Shown here one piece after another: positions 17,978 through 26,469 of a stretch of 64,000 nucleotides of DNA; positions within the stretch are counted from its first letter, which is position 1; every line of letters begins with the position of its first letter. The position numbers and the translations under genes were made by a program. The DNA is from Marixanthotalea marina (GTDB lineage: Bacteria; Bacteroidota; Bacteroidia; Flavobacteriales; Flavobacteriaceae). The notes beneath the pieces are model-generated. The model was not told the DNA's origin and made no database searches. It was given only the letters and a program-made list of their open reading frames with translations. The DNA is taken from the NCBI GenBank assembly GCA_018883545.1, contig JAHLEH010000010.1, forward strand, positions 1 to 64,000, given 5' to 3'.

Positions 17978-19180
17978 TTAGTTTGAATAAAATGCTTCTA
18001 TGAATTTATTTAAAGCAATTAGATTGCCTTCGGTAAACGTTTTTTTCGGTTTCAACCAATTTATATAATCAATCAGTTTTTTTACATGCTCTTGTTTTTT
18101 GCCTGATTTAGAAGCCAGTCTTGAAACAAAATCGGCATCTAAAACAGAGGTGTCCAAATTGTAATCGGCTCTAATTTTTTCTAAAAAATACATTATTTTT
18201 TTGTCAATTAGGTTTTCATGATCCTGAATTTCAAAGTATAAGTTAGACACAGTCTTAACAAAAGCAACGGTGGTATTCTGTAAGGGTTTAATGGTCCTAA
18301 TAATGCGTTGTCTGCGCTTGGCATTAAAAATCATAAATAAGATGGTGAAAATTAATGCGGTGTACCAAGCCCATTTAAATGATAGTTGTTCTAAAAACCA
18401 GCTGAGGTTCGACTTCTTTTGGGCATTGCCATAAGCCGATTGAAATTTGGTATAAGAATCAAAATAAACATCGGTATCGGGCAAATAGGAAATAACGCCT
18501 TCTGTGTATTTATACCTATCGTCCTTTAAAATATTATAGTTGGTAAAAGCTTTTGGCTCTAGGTGTAAAAATATATCGCCTTTGCCAAAGGGAACTTTGA
18601 TGTAATTTACTCGTGTAGTATCTATTTTGGAATACCCTAAAACGTGGTAATTTGTAGAATCGAAACGGGAGAAATAATTAATACCCACATTTCTATCTAT
18701 AGCCGTATTTTTAATTGGTTTATGTTTTAATGAAAAATACGCAAGGCTGTCTTTGTTGCCCGCATTATAATTGACGTCGATTTGTAATGTGTCGTGTATT
18801 TTTTGAGGAAAATAATAATCGGATATAAACAAAGAATTACCTTCTTCAACGAAATTTAAAAGGGCATCAACCGCAGTGTCATATAAATAATCGGAATTTC
18901 CTATAACAATAAAAGTGCCTTTGGCAATATGGTCGCCCGTTCCATTTTCAGAATTAGCCCATAAATAGGTATCCGGTTGATGATACACCGTTCTTACTTC
19001 GTGGCCTTTAAACAGATTAGGTAATTCATTGTAAAACACGCTGACGCCGTACGGTTTATTGCTTTTTTCGTTGTAAGACTCTTCCCAATCTACCGTTTTG
19101 GTTTTTTTAATACCAATGGAAACAGCTACGGTAACGACCAATACTATGATAACAATAATTATGGGTAACGCTTTTTTCAT
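17978..19180 (-). CDS. DUF4350 domain membrane protein
   Basis: 400 residues. An N-terminal TM helix (about 4-22) is followed by a periplasmic DUF4350 region (about 35-245, starting K-P-Y-G-V-S-V-F-Y-N-E-L). A second TM lies near 270-290 (W-A-W-Y-T-A-L-I-F-T-I-L-F), then a basic R-R-Q-R-I-I-R-T linker and a cytoplasmic helical tail. The start overlaps the DUF4129 stop by one base (TAATG). Conserved neighbour of MoxR/DUF58 in Bacteroidota; function unknown, probably a membrane accessory of the MoxR system. Confidence 0.88.
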   Translation of the reverse strand: MKKALPIIIVIIVLVVTVAVSIGIKKTKTVDWEESYNEKSNKPYGVSVFYNELPNLFKGHEVRTVYHQPDTYLWANSENGTGDHIAKGTFIVIGNSDYLYDTAVDALLNFVEEGNSLFISDYYFPQKIHDTLQIDVNYNAGNKDSLAYFSLKHKPIKNTAIDRNVGINYFSRFDSTNYHVLGYSKIDTTRVNYIKVPFGKGDIFLHLEPKAFTNYNILKDDRYKYTEGVISYLPDTDVYFDSYTKFQSAYGNAQKKSNLSWFLEQLSFKWAWYTALIFTILFMIFNAKRRQRIIRTIKPLQNTTVAFVKTVSNLYFEIQDHENLIDKKIMYFLEKIRADYNLDTSVLDADFVSRLASKSGKKQEHVKKLIDYINWLKPKKTFTEGNLIALNKFIEAFYSN

Positions 19181-19902
19181 TATTTCACCTGGTTTAAAAG
19201 CGTTATGAAATTGTTTTTAGCCTTGGTGTATTGTGTAGTATTTAAAGGGAATTCGCCATACCAAATGTAATTGTATAGATAGGACGTATAGGCAAAGTCT
19301 TTTCCGTAAGGCTTGTCGTTAGTTTCGTTTAAATATTCGGCATTGGTTTTGTCGTCTTCAAATTTAATGTGGTTTTTAAGGGTTAAGGTTTTTAGAACAA
19401 GCAAATAATAATACCTTATGGCCAACCTGTAATCGTTGGCATTTTCAGCGTTATTAATCAAGGCATTGATGTCTGCATTTTCAATATTGTCCGATGTGAT
19501 TTCTTCATGGTTATTCAGTTTGGTATGCTTTCTGGAAGAAAACAAGCTGGAGCCGCCTTCGTTCAGTAAAATGTAGACTAAAAAAACAACAGCCGCCGCA
19601 ATGGCCAAGTAAAACAACCATCTTAAAGGCCCGAGGTTTATAGAAAATGCGCTTTGGTCATTTCTTTCCCTTGTTTTAGGCTCTTTGTTGCTGTAATCTT
19701 TATAATCTCCAGAATCTTTGGGAGATTCCGTTACTATATCAACCCCTTCATAATTATACTTATTTCCTGAATAACGTTCTTTAAAATTGTTATCGAATGT
19801 CCTATTGTTATTTGGTTCTTGAAACGCATAAGCATTACTGTTTTGAAGACTCATAACAATCAAAACCAGAATAATTACAATATGTACTTTTTTTATATTC
19901 AA
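19180..19902 (-). CDS. DUF4129 domain membrane protein
   Basis: 240 residues with a TTG start, needed to keep the hydrophobic N-terminal segment (about 7-27). A second TM helix is near 92-113. The C-terminal cytoplasmic part (about 145-240) has the DUF4129 pattern A-I-R-Y-Y-Y-L-x-x-L-K-x-L, followed by N-A-E-Y and Y-x-W-Y-G-E-F. Such domains follow TM helices in MoxR/DUF58 clusters and in fused transglutaminase proteins. Four bases separate it from the SpoIIM gene. Role unknown. Confidence 0.87.
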   Translation of the reverse strand: MNIKKVHIVIILVLIVMSLQNSNAYAFQEPNNNRTFDNNFKERYSGNKYNYEGVDIVTESPKDSGDYKDYSNKEPKTRERNDQSAFSINLGPLRWLFYLAIAAAVVFLVYILLNEGGSSLFSSRKHTKLNNHEEITSDNIENADINALINNAENANDYRLAIRYYYLLVLKTLTLKNHIKFEDDKTNAEYLNETNDKPYGKDFAYTSYLYNYIWYGEFPLNTTQYTKAKNNFITLLNQVK

Positions 19903-19906
19903 AAAC

Positions 19907-20887
19907 CTAAATTGAAGTAGAAATTGTTTGGGTGATTTTCTGTTGAACCTTAAACGGGTAGACTAAATAATAATAACTTATAAGGCTTAAGGTGATTAAA
20001 ATAATGCCCACTGAAAGCCAATTGGGCATAATGTTGGAATAGCGTGTTATGAATCCTTCTAAAAACCCAGCAGAAAACGTAAAAGGAAACGTACTGATTA
20101 AAATTTTAATGCCCGTTTTGGCGCCATGTTTAAATGACGTAAATCTAGAATGTGTACCAGGAAATAAAATACTGGCGCCTAATAATAGGCCAGCTGCAGC
20201 TTCTATAACAATAGCAAAAATTTCCATGGAGCCATGAATCCAAATGCCACGTACACTTTCCCAAAACACATTATTTTCATAAAAAAAGTATTGAAACGAT
20301 CCTAACATAATACAGTTTTGAAATAAAATGTAAATGGTGCCAATACCTCCAAAAACTCCAAGAATAAAAGATATAATGCCCACTTTTAAATTATTAACCG
20401 TTATACCAATAAAACTTCCCCAATTGCTGCCACTTTTGTACACCGCCACTGGATCGCCAGATTCAATATTCACTAAGGTTTGGTTTACGTAGTCATCACC
20501 TAAAATAGAGCGTACAAATTCGCCATCGTTCGCCGCAGAAATAGCGCCAATAAACGTAAAAGCAAAAAATATGATAAATGCCACGTAAATAAATTTTCTG
20601 TATTGGTAACAAATTAAAGGTACTTCAGTTTTCCAAAATGCAAAAATACGGTTGGTGTCCTCTCGCTTGTTTTTGTAGATTTTTTGGTAGGCTTTGGCCG
20701 CTAACTGATTTAAATAGTCTATAACCTTACTTTTAGGGTAATAGGTTTGGGCATAGGCCAAATCGTTTATCACATGAATATACTGGGACGCCAGTTCATC
20801 GGGGTCTTTAAAGTCATTGTTGAAAATGGCTTTTTCAAAACTTAACCATTTTTCCTTATTTTGTTTGATGAATGAAACTTCCCTCAT
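19907..20887 (-). CDS. SpoIIM-like (stage II sporulation protein M) membrane protein
   Basis: 326 residues: a ~100-residue cytoplasmic N-terminal helical region (R-E-V-S-F-I-K-Q-N-K-E-K-W start), then about six TM helices with N-x-x-V-G-I-x-x-F-x-L-G and H-G-x-M-E-I-F-A-I-V-I-E-A-A-A-G patterns typical of the SpoIIM family. The organism group does not sporulate; in Bacteroidota this gene is a standing member of the MoxR/DUF58 cluster. It is the first gene of the operon and is divergent from the RDD gene, with 104 bases between them. Confidence 0.9.
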   Translation of the reverse strand: MREVSFIKQNKEKWLSFEKAIFNNDFKDPDELASQYIHVINDLAYAQTYYPKSKVIDYLNQLAAKAYQKIYKNKREDTNRIFAFWKTEVPLICYQYRKFIYVAFIIFFAFTFIGAISAANDGEFVRSILGDDYVNQTLVNIESGDPVAVYKSGSNWGSFIGITVNNLKVGIISFILGVFGGIGTIYILFQNCIMLGSFQYFFYENNVFWESVRGIWIHGSMEIFAIVIEAAAGLLLGASILFPGTHSRFTSFKHGAKTGIKILISTFPFTFSAGFLEGFITRYSNIMPNWLSVGIILITLSLISYYYLVYPFKVQQKITQTISTSI

Positions 20888-20966
20888 ATTTTTTTCAATA
20901 AATAAACTACATTAATCTATGTAGTTTTCTTTTGTTTTGGTGAATTTTCAAAAGAAAAAATTCATG

Positions 20967-20974
20967 TATTTTTG
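20967..20974 (+). promoter_or_regulatory. Candidate -7 box for the RDD gene (TATTTTTG)
   Basis: Matches TAnnTTTG 17 bases before the RDD start codon. The nearest upstream TTTTG lies about 27 bases away, longer than the usual spacing, so the promoter is only moderately supported. Confidence 0.45.
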
Positions 20975-20991
20975 ATAAATTAAAATATAAA

Positions 20992-21711
20992 ATGTCAGAG
21001 TTACAAATTAACACCACCCAAAATGTGAAAATTAAATTCAATGCTGCAGGCGTTGGTGAACGATTGTTGGCATTTATAATTGATACCGCGATAAAAATCG
21101 GTTACTTGCTTATTGTGGGCAATGTTTTTGGTGCTTTTGAAAATATGGATCAATGGTCGCAAATAGGTATAAATACTATTTTAAGTTTGCCCGTTTTGTT
21201 CTACACCTTGGCTTTAGAGTCTTTTTTTCAGGGGCAAACATTGGGTAAAAAAGCCCTTAATATACGGGTGGTAAAAATTGATGGCTATCAGGCTTCTTTG
21301 TCAGATTATGTGGTACGATGGTTTTTTAGAATTGTAGATATTTACATTTTTGGTTTGGGGTTTTTCGTGATGCTTTTCAGTAAAAAAACACAACGGTTTG
21401 GCGACATGGCAGCGGGTACGGCCGTAATAACCTTAAAAGACAAGGTGACAATAAACCACACTATTTTAGAGAATCTAAGGGAAAATTATAAGCCTACATA
21501 TCCAACCGTAATTAAGTTGTCTGATAACGATGCCCGTATTATTAAAGAAACTTTTATTTCTGCAAAAAATTCAAGGGATTACCAGACTTTAATAAAACTA
21601 CGCTCTAAAATCATGGAGGTTATTGGGTTAAAGGAAATGAAACATAGAACCGATATGGAATTTATTGATGTGGTTTTAAAGGATTATAACTACTACACCC
21701 AAAATATGTAA
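20992..21711 (+). CDS. RDD family membrane protein
   Basis: 239 residues. The RDD hallmark is present: G-V-G-E-R-L-L-A-F-I-I-D-T at about 22-34 carries the Arg and Asp, and a later R-F-G-D-M-A-A-G-T segment closes the domain. Three to four TM helices fall between about 28 and 135, and a ~90-residue cytoplasmic C-terminal tail follows. RDD proteins are often Na+/H+ antiporter-like or of unknown transport function. Divergence from the SpoIIM-MoxR-DUF58 operon is the conserved Bacteroidota arrangement, implying functional linkage. Confidence 0.9.
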   Translation: MSELQINTTQNVKIKFNAAGVGERLLAFIIDTAIKIGYLLIVGNVFGAFENMDQWSQIGINTILSLPVLFYTLALESFFQGQTLGKKALNIRVVKIDGYQASLSDYVVRWFFRIVDIYIFGLGFFVMLFSKKTQRFGDMAAGTAVITLKDKVTINHTILENLRENYKPTYPTVIKLSDNDARIIKETFISAKNSRDYQTLIKLRSKIMEVIGLKEMKHRTDMEFIDVVLKDYNYYTQNM

Positions 21712-21716
21712 CACCC

Positions 21717-22319
21717 ATGCTGTATATTATAGATGTTTTAGGAACCATTGCCTTTGCCATTTCGGGAGTGTTGGTGGCGATAAATAAGAAAATGGACTTA
21801 TTCGGGATTTTAATAATTGCCTTTGTAACTGCTGTTGGTGGTGGTACGCTTCGGGATATTATGATTGGCGATACACCAGTTAGTTGGATGAATAACATAA
21901 CCTATACTTATGTTATTTTGGCTTCTGCTATTGTGGCCATTGTGTTGCGGAGTAAGATAGATTATTTAAGAACGTCGCTTTTTTTGTTCGATACCATAGG
22001 AATAGGATTGTATACTTTGGTGGGCATTGAAAAAGGTGTTCATGCTAGTTTGCATCCTATAATATGTATTGCTTTGGGAACCATCACGGCTAGTTTTGGT
22101 GGCGTAATGCGGGATATTTTATGTAATGAAATACCAGTAATCTTTAGAAAGGAAATTTATGCAACAGCATGTATCTTGGGAGGTATAGCCTATTTCTTGT
22201 TGAGCGAGTTGCCCATAGAAAACAATGTTGTTTTTTTAATTGCGGGTATTGTGGTAATTGTCGCAAGGTTGTTGGCCGTTAAGTTTAAAATATCCTTGCC
22301 TACAATCTATAAAGATTAA
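21717..22319 (+). CDS. Trimeric intracellular cation (TRIC) channel family protein
   Basis: 200 residues with about seven TM helices. It contains the paired G-G-G-x-x-R-D (near 42) and G-G-V-M-R-D (near 135) motifs of the UPF0126/TRIC family, reflecting an internal duplication of three-helix units. Bacterial TRIC homologues conduct K+ and possibly other monovalent cations. It starts five bases after the RDD stop, so the two are probably co-transcribed. It is convergent with the cyclophilin gene, with only six bases between the stops. Confidence 0.92.
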   Translation: MLYIIDVLGTIAFAISGVLVAINKKMDLFGILIIAFVTAVGGGTLRDIMIGDTPVSWMNNITYTYVILASAIVAIVLRSKIDYLRTSLFLFDTIGIGLYTLVGIEKGVHASLHPIICIALGTITASFGGVMRDILCNEIPVIFRKEIYATACILGGIAYFLLSELPIENNVVFLIAGIVVIVARLLAVKFKISLPTIYKD

Positions 22320-22325
22320 ACGGTT

Positions 22326-23096
22326 TTAATTGATAATTTCTGCTTTTTTAATGTATACGGTGCGCAAAGGCCAATCGTAATCGTCGGTTTCTAAAGCTGC
22401 AATTTTATCAACAACATCCATACCTTTTATTACTTTTCCAAAAATTGTATAATCGCCATCCAAATAATGTGCGCCTCCCTGTTGCTGTACAATAAAAAAC
22501 TCGTAAGGAGATGCTAATTTGTACGGATTGTCTATTTCGCTACTGGGCATGGAAACTACACCGCGGTCATGTTTGTAGCCTTTTTTAGTGTCCGTAGGTA
22601 AAAGATACAGGCCAATATCGTTTCTTTTTTTTCCTGTTTTTCGGTCATCGCTATTTCCCCCTTGAATTACAAAATTATCTATCACCCTGTAAAATTGAGT
22701 ATCATCAAAGTAGTGGCGTTTGGTAAGGTATATAAAGTTCGCACGGTGGTATTTAGTGTCGTCAAACAATAGTATATCTATATTGCCATAATCGGTGGTT
22801 AGGCGTACTTTGTTTTCTTTATTGTTTTTTGCATATTCTGCAAAGAAAGGAATGGCATTTTCATCATTCAATACAGGGTATTCCTCAGAGGCATCTTCTT
22901 TAGAGGTGATTTTCTCAGGAGAGATACTTTTTTTTGATGTTTCTTTCTTTTCTTGTGTGGGTTCAGCAGTTTCACTTATGTTATTCTTTTTAGATTGTTT
23001 ATCTTCACAATTTGTAATAAGGGTGAAAGCAAACAGAAATAATAAAAGTTTAGCGCTCAATTTTTCAATAATTAAAAAACCTTTTTGGAGTTTCAT
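22326..23096 (-). CDS. Lipoprotein cyclophilin-type peptidyl-prolyl isomerase
   Basis: Taken from the internal Met at 23096 (256 residues), because the longer ATG at 23132 would overlap the divergent Nudix gene and precede the signal sequence with polar residues. A hydrophobic segment ends in a lipobox (I-T-N-C), followed by a ~60-residue Lys/Glu/Ser-rich linker. The cyclophilin domain runs from about 95 to the end: R-L-T-T-D-Y-G-N-I-D-I-L-L-F, F-Y-R-V-I-D-N-F-V-I-Q-G-G, and F-F-I-V-Q-Q-Q-G. It should catalyse cis-trans isomerisation of prolyl bonds in envelope proteins. Confidence 0.9.
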   Translation of the reverse strand: MKLQKGFLIIEKLSAKLLLFLFAFTLITNCEDKQSKKNNISETAEPTQEKKETSKKSISPEKITSKEDASEEYPVLNDENAIPFFAEYAKNNKENKVRLTTDYGNIDILLFDDTKYHRANFIYLTKRHYFDDTQFYRVIDNFVIQGGNSDDRKTGKKRNDIGLYLLPTDTKKGYKHDRGVVSMPSSEIDNPYKLASPYEFFIVQQQGGAHYLDGDYTIFGKVIKGMDVVDKIAALETDDYDWPLRTVYIKKAEIIN

Positions 23097-23098
23097 AA

Positions 23099-23740
23099 AT
23101 GGATTTTGATGCGTTTTTAGGATTATGTCCAAAAATAAAAAATATACCGCTTCCAGCCGAAGCTTCGCATCTTAAAATGGTGCCGCCTTATCGTAAAGAA
23201 TTGTTAAACTTACAAAAGGGAGCCATTGAAAAAGCCAAGAAAGCAGGTGTTTTGGCTTTGTTTTATCCAGATAGCAGTAGGCAAGCTAAGTTTGTACTGA
23301 TGCTTAGAAAGACGTATAAAGGGGTGCATTCTGCCCAAGTTTCCTTTCCTGGTGGTAAATTGGAAAAACAAGACGGATCGTTGCAAGCGGCGGCACTTCG
23401 TGAAACGCACGAAGAGGTTGGGGTGCCTATATACGATATGGAAGTTTTATGTGGGTTTAGTGAGATTTATATTCCGCCAAGTAATTTCTATGTGTACCCA
23501 TTCCTGGCTTTAACCAAAAATAGACCATTGTTTAAACCCCAAGACAGTGAGGTTGAATTATTGATAGAGGTCGATTTAGAAACTTTGTTGCACCATGAGG
23601 CACTAAAAACAAGCAAGGTTAACACTTCGTATGGTGTTGAAGCAGAGGTGCCTGCCTTTATTCTCAATGGGCATGTGGTGTGGGGTGCTACCGCCATGAT
23701 ATTAAGTGAAATTAAAGACGTGTTAAAACAACTCATCTAA
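23099..23740 (+). CDS. Nudix hydrolase, CoA pyrophosphatase type (NudL-like)
   Basis: 213 residues. The Nudix box begins at Gly85-Gly86 and continues to R-E-T-H-E-E-V-G-V (101-109). It has the one-residue-longer spacing before R-E characteristic of the NudL/UPF0035 group. The preceding L-M-L-R-K-x-x-x-x-V-H-S-A-Q-V-S-F-P-G-G segment is the group signature. Expected reaction: hydrolysis of CoA to 3',5'-ADP and phosphopantetheine, with Mg/Mn bound by the Nudix glutamates. It is divergent from the cyclophilin gene with starts only two bases apart, so both promoters must overlap the other gene's 5' end. Confidence 0.92.
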   Translation: MDFDAFLGLCPKIKNIPLPAEASHLKMVPPYRKELLNLQKGAIEKAKKAGVLALFYPDSSRQAKFVLMLRKTYKGVHSAQVSFPGGKLEKQDGSLQAAALRETHEEVGVPIYDMEVLCGFSEIYIPPSNFYVYPFLALTKNRPLFKPQDSEVELLIEVDLETLLHHEALKTSKVNTSYGVEAEVPAFILNGHVVWGATAMILSEIKDVLKQLI

Positions 23741-23754
23741 TTTAATAGTTTTGT

Positions 23755-23762
23755 TACATTTG
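23755..23762 (+). promoter_or_regulatory. -7 promoter box for the acyltransferase gene (TACATTTG)
   Basis: Exact TAnnTTTG match 27 bases before the start codon, in the short gap after the Nudix gene. Confidence 0.55.
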
Positions 23763-23789
23763 TAGCCTAACTATAATGTAGCGTGATGC

Positions 23790-24587
23790 ATGGGATTGTT
23801 TAAGAGAAATCCGTTCGGACACATACTTTTTGTGAAAAAATGGCTCATCCGTATATTGGGGGCTATGACCCACAGACGTTTTCGTGGGTTTAATGAACTT
23901 CAAATAGAAGGGTCGGAAATTATAAAGGAATTGCCAGACACCAATGTGTTGTTTATATCCAATCACCAAACTTATTTTGCAGATGTTGTTGCTATGTTCC
24001 ACGTGTTTAACGCAAGCTTAAGTGGAAGGGTAGATTCCATTAAAAATGTGGGATACTTATGGAACCCAAAGCTGAATATTTATTATGTTGCGGCCAAGGA
24101 AACCATGAAAGATGGTTTGTTGCCAAAAATTTTGGCTTATGTAGGGTCTGTTAGTATAGAGCGTACGTGGCGGTCTGAAGGAAAAGATGTGAACAGGCAA
24201 GTAAAGATGAGCGATATTTCTAATATAGGTAAGGCCTTAGACGATGGTTGGGTTATTACCTTTCCACAAGGAACAACAACCCCTTTTAAACCGATTAGAA
24301 AAGGGACAGCCTTTATTATAAAAAACTACAAGCCTATTGTGGTGCCCATAGTTATAGATGGTTTTAGAAGGTCTTTCGATAAAAAAGGATTACGAATTAA
24401 AAAGAAAAATATCCTCCAGACTATGGAGATTAAAAAGCCTTTGGAGATCGATTACGAAAACGAAACTACAGACGATATTGTCAAGAAAATAGAATTTGCT
24501 ATCGAGCAGCATCCTTCTTTTTTAAAAGTAATATCGCAAAAAGAACTGGAAGCACAGGAAGAGCTTAATAAGCTTCGTGAGTGGTAG
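23790..24587 (+). CDS. PlsC-type 1-acyl-sn-glycerol-3-phosphate acyltransferase family protein
   Basis: 265 residues of the lysophospholipid acyltransferase family. Motif I reads N-H-Q-T-Y-F-A-D (His59, Asp65), giving H-x5-D rather than the canonical H-x4-D. Motif III reads F-P-Q-G-T-T (158-163) instead of F-P-E-G-T-R/S. Motif II-like I-E-R-T-W is near 123-127 and V-V-P-I-V-I-D near 184-190 is motif IV. The fold is therefore intact, but the catalytic motif has an inserted residue, probably a Bacteroidota subfamily trait. It likely transfers acyl chains to a glycerophosphate or ornithine/amino-lipid acceptor at the inner membrane. Confidence 0.85.
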   Translation: MGLFKRNPFGHILFVKKWLIRILGAMTHRRFRGFNELQIEGSEIIKELPDTNVLFISNHQTYFADVVAMFHVFNASLSGRVDSIKNVGYLWNPKLNIYYVAAKETMKDGLLPKILAYVGSVSIERTWRSEGKDVNRQVKMSDISNIGKALDDGWVITFPQGTTTPFKPIRKGTAFIIKNYKPIVVPIVIDGFRRSFDKKGLRIKKKNILQTMEIKKPLEIDYENETTDDIVKKIEFAIEQHPSFLKVISQKELEAQEELNKLREW

Positions 24588-24681
24588 TTAATAATAGATT
24601 TTCTTTTCCTTTGGTTAAACCAATTTCATTAAAAATAGTCTTACCATTAGTTATTAACCAAACCAAAACCCGTTCATTATT

Positions 24682-25176
24682 ATGAAATTCAGGATTATCC
24701 ATCGTTATTTAGGCTTTTTTTTGGCTGGAATCATGGCTATTTATGCCCTAAGTGGTATTGTTATGATTTTTAGAACTACCGATTTTTTAAAACAGGAAGC
24801 AATTATGGAAAGACCGCTCCCGGTAGATACCGATTTAACCAAAATAGGTCAGCAATTGCGAATGCCCAATTTAAAAATTGAGAAAGAAGCCAACGATACG
24901 GTTTATTTTAATAATGATGTTAAGTTCAGTAAAAATACAGGTGTGGTTACCTTTAAAATAAAAAAATTGCCTACCGTGCTTGAAAAATTAACGCATTTGC
25001 ATAAGGCAACCACAAACGATCCCTTATTTTTTCTAAATATATTCTTTGGGGTTTCATTGTTGTTTTTTGTTGTTTCTGCATTTTATATGTTTTTGCCAAG
25101 TACCGCTATATTTAAAAAAGGAATTTACTTTACCATAGCCGGTATTGTGTTGGCTTTAGTGATGCTGTTTGTTTAA
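24682..25176 (+). CDS. Small PepSY-like transmembrane protein
   Basis: 164 residues. TM1 is at about 8-29, a ~70-residue extracytoplasmic stretch with PepSY-like features follows, and TM2 (about 115-133) and TM3 (about 140-163) form a C-terminal hairpin. The N-terminal R-I-I-H-R-Y-L-G-F-F-L-A-G resembles the first helix of PepSY_TM proteins, but the protein is less than half their usual length. It has its own upstream gap of 94 bases. The function is unknown; a link with iron or redox metabolism is only suggested by family resemblance. Confidence 0.7.
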   Translation: MKFRIIHRYLGFFLAGIMAIYALSGIVMIFRTTDFLKQEAIMERPLPVDTDLTKIGQQLRMPNLKIEKEANDTVYFNNDVKFSKNTGVVTFKIKKLPTVLEKLTHLHKATTNDPLFFLNIFFGVSLLFFVVSAFYMFLPSTAIFKKGIYFTIAGIVLALVMLFV

Positions 25177-25296
25177 GATTCATTTTACAATATAATTTTG
25201 GTCTTTTAAAATATTGAAAATTAGATATTTGTTGTTTTTGTAAGAAAAATTAATTAGTTTAGGTTTGTTTAATAACTTAGTAATAGGTCGCAAACT

Positions 25297-26298
25297 ATGA
25301 AAACAATAAAACAGCTAATTCTACTATTATTTATTTTTGTTTCATGTGCTCCTGAAAAAAAAACAAAATTCTCACTAGAAGGATCGGTTGAAGGGGTGAA
25401 AGAAGGAACCTATGTTTACCTTTTAATTTTTTCTACAAAAGAGATAATAGACTCTGCAAAAGTTGAGAATAGTGTTTTTAAATTCGAGACTAATCTACCT
25501 TTTAGTCCTTTACGAGCAATAATAAAAAGTAAAAGCAATTTTTTGTATCAAGATTTGTGGTTGGAAAATAATAAAATGACTTTTAATTCCATAAATCAAG
25601 ATTATAATGATGGAATAGTTGTAGGTTCTGAAACGGATATTAAATATAGAACTTTATACAAGGTTGTTGATACTTTGTCTAGAAAGGACCGCGATAATTT
25701 TTTGATGAAATTTGTAGAAGTCAATAAAGACAATATACTAGGTCCTTGTGTGCTAACAGAATGGTATGTTTCTTGGGAAAAAGAAAAAACAGAAGCGCTG
25801 TATCAGAAATTTTCCGATTCCAATAAAAACTCTCAGTATGGAAAAGAAATCCTTAAATATATACAATCTTACAAAAATCCTGGGATTGGAGATAGATATG
25901 TTGATTTTGAGCTTAAGGATCAATTTGACAAACAAGTTAAACTCTCAGATGTCGAAGGGAAATTAATTTTGTTGGATTTCTGGGCTAGTTGGTGCGGGCC
26001 TTGTAGAAAAGATAATAAAAACTTAGTTAATTACTATCAAAAATTTAATTCTCTTGGTTTTGAAATTGTACAGGTTTCTTTGGATGATAATAAAGAAGAT
26101 TGGATAAATGCCATTAACCAAGACAATCTTCCATGGACCAATATTAGTGATTTGAATTCATGGAAAAGTGAAGGTGCAATGATTTATGCAATAAACTTAC
26201 TGCCCAGTAATTATTTAATAAATGAACAAGGAATTATAATTGATCGTGACATTAAAAGTCAAGATCTGGAAGATAGGTTAAAGGAAATATTAGAATAG
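25297..26298 (+). CDS. TlpA-family thioredoxin lipoprotein
   Basis: 333 residues. A lipobox (F-V-S-C, Cys17) ends the signal sequence. Residues about 25-180 look like the DUF4369 beta-domain found N-terminal to many Bacteroidota thioredoxins. Residues about 197-333 are a TlpA/AhpC-like thioredoxin fold with W-A-S-W-C-G-P-C-R (Cys233, Cys236) and the cis-proline region L-L-P-S-N-Y. It should be a periplasm-facing lipoprotein disulfide reductase, possibly serving cytochrome maturation or protection of envelope proteins. This stretch is noticeably more AT-rich than its neighbours. Confidence 0.9.
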   Translation: MKTIKQLILLLFIFVSCAPEKKTKFSLEGSVEGVKEGTYVYLLIFSTKEIIDSAKVENSVFKFETNLPFSPLRAIIKSKSNFLYQDLWLENNKMTFNSINQDYNDGIVVGSETDIKYRTLYKVVDTLSRKDRDNFLMKFVEVNKDNILGPCVLTEWYVSWEKEKTEALYQKFSDSNKNSQYGKEILKYIQSYKNPGIGDRYVDFELKDQFDKQVKLSDVEGKLILLDFWASWCGPCRKDNKNLVNYYQKFNSLGFEIVQVSLDDNKEDWINAINQDNLPWTNISDLNSWKSEGAMIYAINLLPSNYLINEQGIIIDRDIKSQDLEDRLKEILE

Positions 26299-26469
26299 CA
26301 AATTCTTTGGTAAATATCACTTCATCAATTATTCATTCTTTTTTTAAAGGGTTTTTAAAAGAAATTCCATAAAAAAATCAATTAAGCAATACTTTAATGC
26401 TGCTTGTCTTTCTCTGGGAAAAAGTCTTATTTTTATTCAAAACCAAATAATACTTATTCTTAGAAATAT

